Shown here: positions 58,224 through 64,000 of the stretch, piece after piece
Numbering within the stretch: position 1 is the first letter of the stretch
Layout of the letters: the number at the start of each line of letters is the position of its first letter
From: Anisakis pegreffii
Taxonomy: Eukaryota > Nematoda > Chromadorea > Rhabditida > Anisakidae
Assembly: GCA_035041965.1 (NCBI GenBank)
Contig: JAPYMA010000287.1
Coordinates: 1 to 64,000, forward strand
Length of the DNA stretch: 64,000 nucleotides
Direction of reading: 5' to 3'
Made by a program: the position numbers and the translations under genes
The notes under the pieces: generated by a model
Database searches by the model: none
Told to the model about the DNA's origin: nothing
Seen by the model: the letters and a program-made list of their open reading frames with translations, nothing else

Positions 58224-61200
58224 TCAGTATGGCTTTTTTTCTCTAAAATGTGCTGAAGTCATCGACGGAAATCTATTCAGCTGATCATCCCCTTTTTCAA
58301 GTTCAACCAACATTTGTAGCGTTTTCAGCCCCAATCAAATTTAATTTTGCTAACCTCGCGAAGCTGAGCGATTCGGTGATTCAGTCGTTCGGTTTCATCG
58401 ATCGCCTGTGAACGAACGTGGTTTCTTCTCGATATTGTCGTCTGTGCCTTACCAACAACAAAATCTCTTCTTAGAGCACACATCTCCAGTTCCTGAAGTT
58501 CAAACATTCACTATATATTAAGTAGCCATTTCTTTCAAGTAACGCGCAAGTGAATTGATGGTCTTGAGCTCATCATCACATGAAAGCCAAGCTCGAATCT
58601 CCTCAAACATTCAACTAGAGGTGAATGCATCAAAATTATGAGCGTTAAGAACTAAAAAATTAATTTTTAAAAATTGTAGTGAAAAATGACAAGAATCAAC
58701 CAATAATTGAACACCATCAACCTTTTGTATTTCTCGTATTCTCTTTTTGATATTTGTGTTCAAATTTTTCAATCGTCTTGTCTCAATCAGAATCGCATTG
58801 CGTTGCTCATCGCTAAACTGATACAAGTCTTCATCATCAATTCGCTCCAGTTTACTCTTCCACGTTTCCAGCTCTTCTCTTCAAACAGCGTCACATTGCG
58901 GCAACCTCAGGTGAGCATGTGTGGATTTGAGCTAATGATAAAACTGCACAAGATGGAGTGAAAACATTTGAATGCATCAAAACAAATTGAAACCACTGAG
59001 GTAAAAACCTATTTGTGAGAAGATTTCGCTGCAAAACGATGTTCTCGTCTTTCATCGATGCGACTTTTTCACTTTCCAATTTCACTCTCTCATTCAACTC
59101 ACTCATTTGCTTCGACTCCTCGTCATCAACCGTGACCTCATCCAATTGTACGGATACTGAAGGTGAATGGACGTACATGTGGTTGTGCCAATCAAAATCA
59201 CCACCAAACGATTGACACTGTGCACTAATCGATTAGAACGCAAAGAATTCACCTTTTGCAAACTCGTCTTTCCGTAGCTCAGCTTTGCGTAGCACTTCAT
59301 TTAAGTGGTTCACCCGTTTTTGTGCCTCATTGATGCTTTCGTCAAGATTGTTGCCGTCTGATTCGAGTCGTTCGGTTTTATGTTTCGTTGCGATCCGACG
59401 TCTGGATAGCTCCAAAATTTCCTCTTTGATAGCTGATATCTTCAATACAATGTTGATAAGAATTGTACAAATTTCCTTATACCATTTGTGCTTTGCATCA
59501 GATTAGTGCTGCGAATTTGTTGATTTTAAGGGATGTACGCATAATGATTCACTGTTCTTCGAAAACAACATCTGAGCAATCAGAAGATTAATTCAGAGGA
59601 TGAAACTTGGAGTTAAAGGGTGAAAATGGCTGATAAAATTTAGAGCAATCTTGCACTGATTTTAAAGGATCAATGAACGTGTAATGTACCCTTTCGAGTT
59701 GTTTTGATCTCTTTTGAGCAGATCTCAATAGATCAGCGCTGTTCGCATTCTTACTACTTTCAGACAGCTGTTGTTTAAGTTCCACGCCTTTAACATCTGT
59801 AGCGTCGCTCGTTTCATCAACCGGAAAGATTGTCAATCACTGTATGCAATTCCACAAGCATCTGGTTCTCAGGAAGGAATTTTTTTTTAACGAAAGTGAT
59901 CCTGGTTTACTGAAATTCAATTGAGATAATCAGGCAAAATGGAATCATTCGCAATGGATCGCTTCCGTCGTTACATACGATGTGCTTTGTTGAGTTTATA
60001 AGTTCAGCCAACTTTCTTGCTTTGCTACGGTTGAGTTTAGTCTGCGCTTTGAGTATCTCAATTGCATTCTCAACTTCCTCCAATTCCTCTTCCTGTAGAA
60101 GCACTTCAGATAAGCGTAATGATCTTATTTATTGTATCTTAAAACTGTTTTGAATTCATTTGCTCAAAGCTTTCAGAAGTGCATTTTTAGGTCGTTTAAA
60201 CAACGAGTTTTCTCAGCGAAACTTCTCAATCGAATAGATCAGCACACTTGCAACTAACGTCGTTTTCATCCTTGCCTTTTCCACTGCTCAAAGGATGTTT
60301 CAAGCTTCGCAGTGTTGAATACTTCTCCCTTATAACGTCTACTTCCTGGAATAGGTGAATTTCGAAACAAATAGCATTAGATTCGATGAAGTTGGTTGGA
60401 GGATCAGAGTTTTAGGAAGTCAGACAAGTTAACGAGGTGAATTACGTGCAACGGTCAACATTAAATCACGTAGTGCCAGCTCAAATGGCGCAAGGAAACC
60501 AATAAAGAAATTGTTTATGAAATATTGAAGAGTCTTCTCAATTGGTTACCCGCTGGACTGCAGCTATGTCAGCCTCAACGGTTGAAATACTCTTCCTCGT
60601 TTCATCGATTTCATTTCTCGTTTCATTCAACGCTTTCTCGTATTGTTCCAAGTCATTTTCCTTCTTTTTCCGAAGCCTTTGTCGATCCTTTAGTGCACGT
60701 TCAAGTGTGAGTAGCTCGGTGGCCTCCTTCTTCAAATCGTCATCGCTCTTGTATTTACTACCAACCATCTCACGCAATTCTTTCATCTTCTCTTTCCTGG
60801 AAGTGAAAAGTAATGTTTTAGCTAGGATCTAAATTGCTCGGCATTACTTCGAAATTTTTACGTTCTCGCCGTCGAGATTCGGCGTTCTGATCATTTTTTA
60901 ACACTCTATGTAGAGTCTCAGTAGTGAGCTACAAATATAAATAACAGTAAGCTCTCGGATTGATCATTTTTTAACATTCACTCTGTCTGAGTTTCGTCCA
61001 GTTTGATTCGGCTATCTTTGTTGTGAAGGGATTTCATCAATGTTTGCCAACGATCCTCTACGGACAACTTTCCCTCTTCGAATGTTTTCAATCGCTCCGC
61101 AAGGTCTGCATAATCGGACTTCTTTTGAATGCTCTCTCTGAAACTGCATTTATTGGAAGTGCTTTCAGCGTTGAGAACATTTATAATTACTTCATGCTAG

Positions 61201-62731
61201 AAAGAAAAACCGCATCAACGGATCATTGCCTGCACGAGCGATGCGTCACCATTACACTGTTAATGGAACCATAAGATGGAAAATAACCTTTGCAATTCGT
61301 CCGAATTTTTCTCCAACTGTTGAAGTTCACTTTCAGCCGCTTCTACATCTCGTCTCAGCCTTAGCACGTATGCGTTCTGCAATCAGCACTGTGCAAATCA
61401 TGATTCTGAACATCATTTCTTCCCTGTTATCGTACAAGGACGATTCAGTGCTCCACGACTCATTGCCACATTTTGCAAATAGAATTAATTCATTAGTTCC
61501 ATTCATCCAATAATTTGTTTACTTGAATGGCCTTTTCTTTTTCGAGTGTTGACAGTTGTTGGTTGACACGCGAAGAGATTCCTTTTAGAACCTTTAGATC
61601 ACTCTTATCGTCGCCAATCATTGGTGCGCCTAAGCCAAGGAATGTTCCCACTTTGTTGTTAATTGAATTCAATGACGCTCGAACGTCGTTCTCTAAAACG
61701 GCTCTTTTCTGAACTCTGAAGCTGATTGTAACTCCACTCTAAAGTTGATCTTAATTGGGTTCATTTTCACGTAAGTGACTTATCAAAAGTGTATGAATAA
61801 GATAACTATCAGTCGTCAGTTCAACGACGTCAAACAAGCCACCCTTTTTATCAGCGCTCTTCGTCTCAACTTGAACATTCTCAAGATCTGCCCTCAAAGC
61901 GACGATTTCATCATTGAGTTTCAAACGCATCTGATGGGCGGCTTGAACGTCTTTATTGATACTATTCGTCTTTTCGGCTTCTCTTTTCGCATTGTTTCTT
62001 AGGTTCTCAATTTGTTGAGAATAGTCTTTGATTGTTAAACGACGTTCCTTGAGCGAATCTTTCTGAAAGTGATCTATTATATTTGGGCGGTTTTTTAATT
62101 CTCTCCTTCTTTTAATGGAATTCTTTTTCGTTCCATTTATGAAGCCATTGAGAACCTTAAGTGCAGATTTCTTCATGAAACATTCAAAAAAGCAACAGCT
62201 TAATCATCAAGAAGCCGCAGGCATTACCGCAGGAAGATTTGTCATTATAATCACTTATTCAGTTTAATTCAACGTAGTGAGCAAGATAGAAATTATTCGT
62301 ACGGGTTTGCTAATTGCATCAGTAATTGAACTGAATATCGAAGATTTCAACTGACCAATTCGAGGATTTGCGCAGTCAATTTCTCGTTTAGTTTTTCGAG
62401 ATGTTCGTAAACGAGTAGCTGATATTTTGTCAAACGTGGCTGAAAGTAGTGAAATGTAAGGAATAATTCTGCAAAGAAATCGTTAGCCTTTCCACTAAAT
62501 ATAGAAAGCAGTAAAACAATTGTTCGTAGCAAATGTTGGCAACGAAGGATACGGTAACGAAAACATGGACATCACACTCTAACCTGTGTTTTGTCGAAGG
62601 AAACTAAAAGTATTTCTCACATTTGCTGATGAAATTCTTCGGTCCTCTTTTTCAATTTTCTGTAGTTTTCCCTTCAAGTCAGCATCAGTAACGAATAAAG
62701 TTTGCGCAGTATCAGAACGTCTTGCATCCAT
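58224..62731 (-). CDS. Unidentified coiled-coil protein, multi-exon
   Basis: Minus-strand gene of about 18 short exons. ATG complement at 62729-62731 (MDARRSDTAQTLF). Phased exons, in order: 62621-62731, 62356-62439, about 61836-62062, 61523-61715, 61288-61376, 60982-61137, 60848-60908 (or 60928), 60550-60796, 60453-60479, 60259-60345, 59979-60092, about 59690-59815, 59253-59439, 59009-59156, 58722-58878, about 58520-58601, 58355-58492, 58224-58280. Most junctions are GT-AG with matching phases. The product, about 750 residues, is almost entirely Glu/Lys/Arg/Leu-rich heptad sequence (e.g. LRKKKENDLEQYEKAL, KEEILELSRRRIATKHK), with no membrane segment, signal peptide or catalytic motif. A structural, cytoskeletal, ciliary or centrosomal role is possible but unproven; I matched it to no family. 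Exon 3's end and the junctions around 59815-59979 and 58520 are uncertain. Confidence 0.8.
60888..60977 (-). repeat. 17-bp direct repeat across an intron of the coiled-coil gene
   Basis: TGATCATTTTTTAACA occurs at 60888 and 60961 (+ strand). On the coding strand one copy follows the donor of the upstream exon and the other lies inside the next exon, each preceded by AGAGTG. Confidence 0.85.
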
Positions 62732-64000
62732 TTTTGTGATCTTCACAATGATCTTCACCAGCTAGCGAATTGATCCTCTTGCGCGAAAAGGATGTCGTTC
62801 TGAAGTCTAAAAGATGCTCTCTTTAGCGTCTAAAAATATATTGGAAAAAAACGAATCTCAAGCAAAAATCAGTCAGACAAAGTTGCAACCAGGTCTTTTC
62901 ATGAGATCAATAAGTCGAAAATGTTTCCGACTAAAATAATCTTCATTAAGCGAAAGCCATATATCAAAAAACATCAAAATTTTTGAACGTTAAGTTGCGA
63001 TTTTAGGACAGTTGGAGAGAAATTTGGCTGCTTTGATGAACTTCAGCGTCAGCGCAAATTTTCCTCCAATTTTTGCTCATCAGAACAAATGAACGAATTC
63101 ATAAACAATGAGTTGTTGTCTCATTAAAATAGCTGTTGAATGTGAGTAACTTCAGGAAACTTAGGATTTCATAAGTCGAGCTCAAACTCAAAAATGAGTA
63201 TTCTGCAGTGGAGCAAAACAATTTGACTATGCAATCAATGAGAAGTGTTTCATAACAGAGAGATTTATTCGATGTGTTATGCTTGCAATCGCTGGGCAAC
63301 CGAAATAAAACGTTTTAAAACCATTACAACTTATTGACTAAGGAATATGTATCATATTAATTCATTCATCCATTTAATGCGGCTTTTAGTGAATATTCTG
63401 ATAAATGGATGCATTAACATTATTCATCTGAATGAGCACTCACGGAAATAAAATTCGGCTGCGAAATAAACTTCAGCTGTTCTTGAAAATGATTCAGTTC
63501 CTTGTTTTAGAGCACAAGTTCACTATTGCTCACATATTACTTCTAAAAAAGGTTTTCTTTCGGAGCACTGCGTTTTCAAAATTTTCACTTACGTTATGAT
63601 CACATTGATGTGTACTGGCTCTAGTCAGCTCAGATCCATGTAAAATTGAACGTAATACACCCATTTGGATACACCCATCATGAGAAATACACCCATTTGG
63701 AAAGGTGGAAACGTTTGTCATTCTCAGTTATTTCTAATGAAGTTTCCAAACGATCACATTGTCAGTGTTGCTTATGAACGAAAGGTTAACTTCGCAAGCG
63801 ATCGATCGAGCACAAACTTCATTGATTATGTGGTCTGTTATCACATCTCGTTTAGAACACACTCAGCAGCTCTGTTGCCTTCAGCGATATTCTCATTAGC
63901 ATGCAAACATCATTTTATGTGGTGATGATCATTGCGTTTGCGCCATTCTCTTAAATCTCATTGCTCAGAACGAGTATTGCAAAATCGTCTGAACGGTTAT
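62732..64000. other. Upstream flank of the coiled-coil gene
   Basis: 1.3 kb with no supportable gene. It presumably contains that gene's promoter. A short triplicated TACACCCAT motif lies at 63656-63694. Confidence 0.5.

Noticed and set aside
60542..60832. 96-codon plus-strand frame rich in Ser/Phe
   Set aside because: It is the antisense shadow of a Glu/Lys-rich coiled-coil exon.
58224..62731. Identification as intraflagellar transport (IFT74/IFT81) or laminin coiled coil
   Set aside because: The sequence shows no calponin-like N-terminus or other family hallmark; coiled-coil composition alone is not enough.

Overview
The window is nuclear DNA of an animal, almost certainly a nematode. It is AT-rich, its genes have many short exons, its 3' splice sites are of the TTTCAG/TTGCAG type, and it carries a Ca2+/calmodulin-dependent protein kinase II (CaMKII) gene whose linker and cassette exons resemble what I recall of C. 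elegans UNC-43. I see no transposon or viral coding sequence, no CRISPR array and no convincing tRNA or rRNA gene.

Region 1 (1-24687) is an enormous inverted repeat. Two arms of about 12.3 kb (1-12303 and 12391-24687) are near-identical reverse complements around an 87-bp unique spacer (12304-12390). The arms differ by scattered substitutions and a few small indels, so they are not a literal copy of each other. The right arm holds CaMKII coding exons 1-4 (+ strand) and about 11 kb of upstream DNA. The left arm holds the same four exons on the - strand; its exon 4 has a 2-bp deletion and the window edge cuts the arm. Both a real head-to-head duplication and an assembly join of two haplotypes fit the data.

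Region 2 (23373-55434, + strand) is the complete CaMKII gene. Eighteen coding exon positions were phased by hand and give a continuous 540-residue reading frame: N-lobe, catalytic lobe, autoinhibitory/calmodulin-binding segment, variable linker and association (hub) domain. Optional parts include two mutually exclusive 73-nt exons for the catalytic loop, a 103-codon cassette that splits the calmodulin-binding segment, and a linker exon with an in-frame stop. Within the large introns upstream of exon 12 lie three candidate alternative 5' coding ends (35954+38650, 41999, 44856). Each ends at a phase-1 donor that fits exon 12, so each would give a kinase-less, hub-containing protein. The 44856 exon starts with a membrane-spanning segment, like mammalian alpha-KAP.

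Region 3 (58224-62731, - strand) is a second multi-exon gene encoding a roughly 750-residue, highly charged coiled-coil protein that I could not name. It is convergent with the CaMKII gene (tail to tail). The rest is intron or intergenic DNA with microsatellites, short tandem duplications and a few hairpins.
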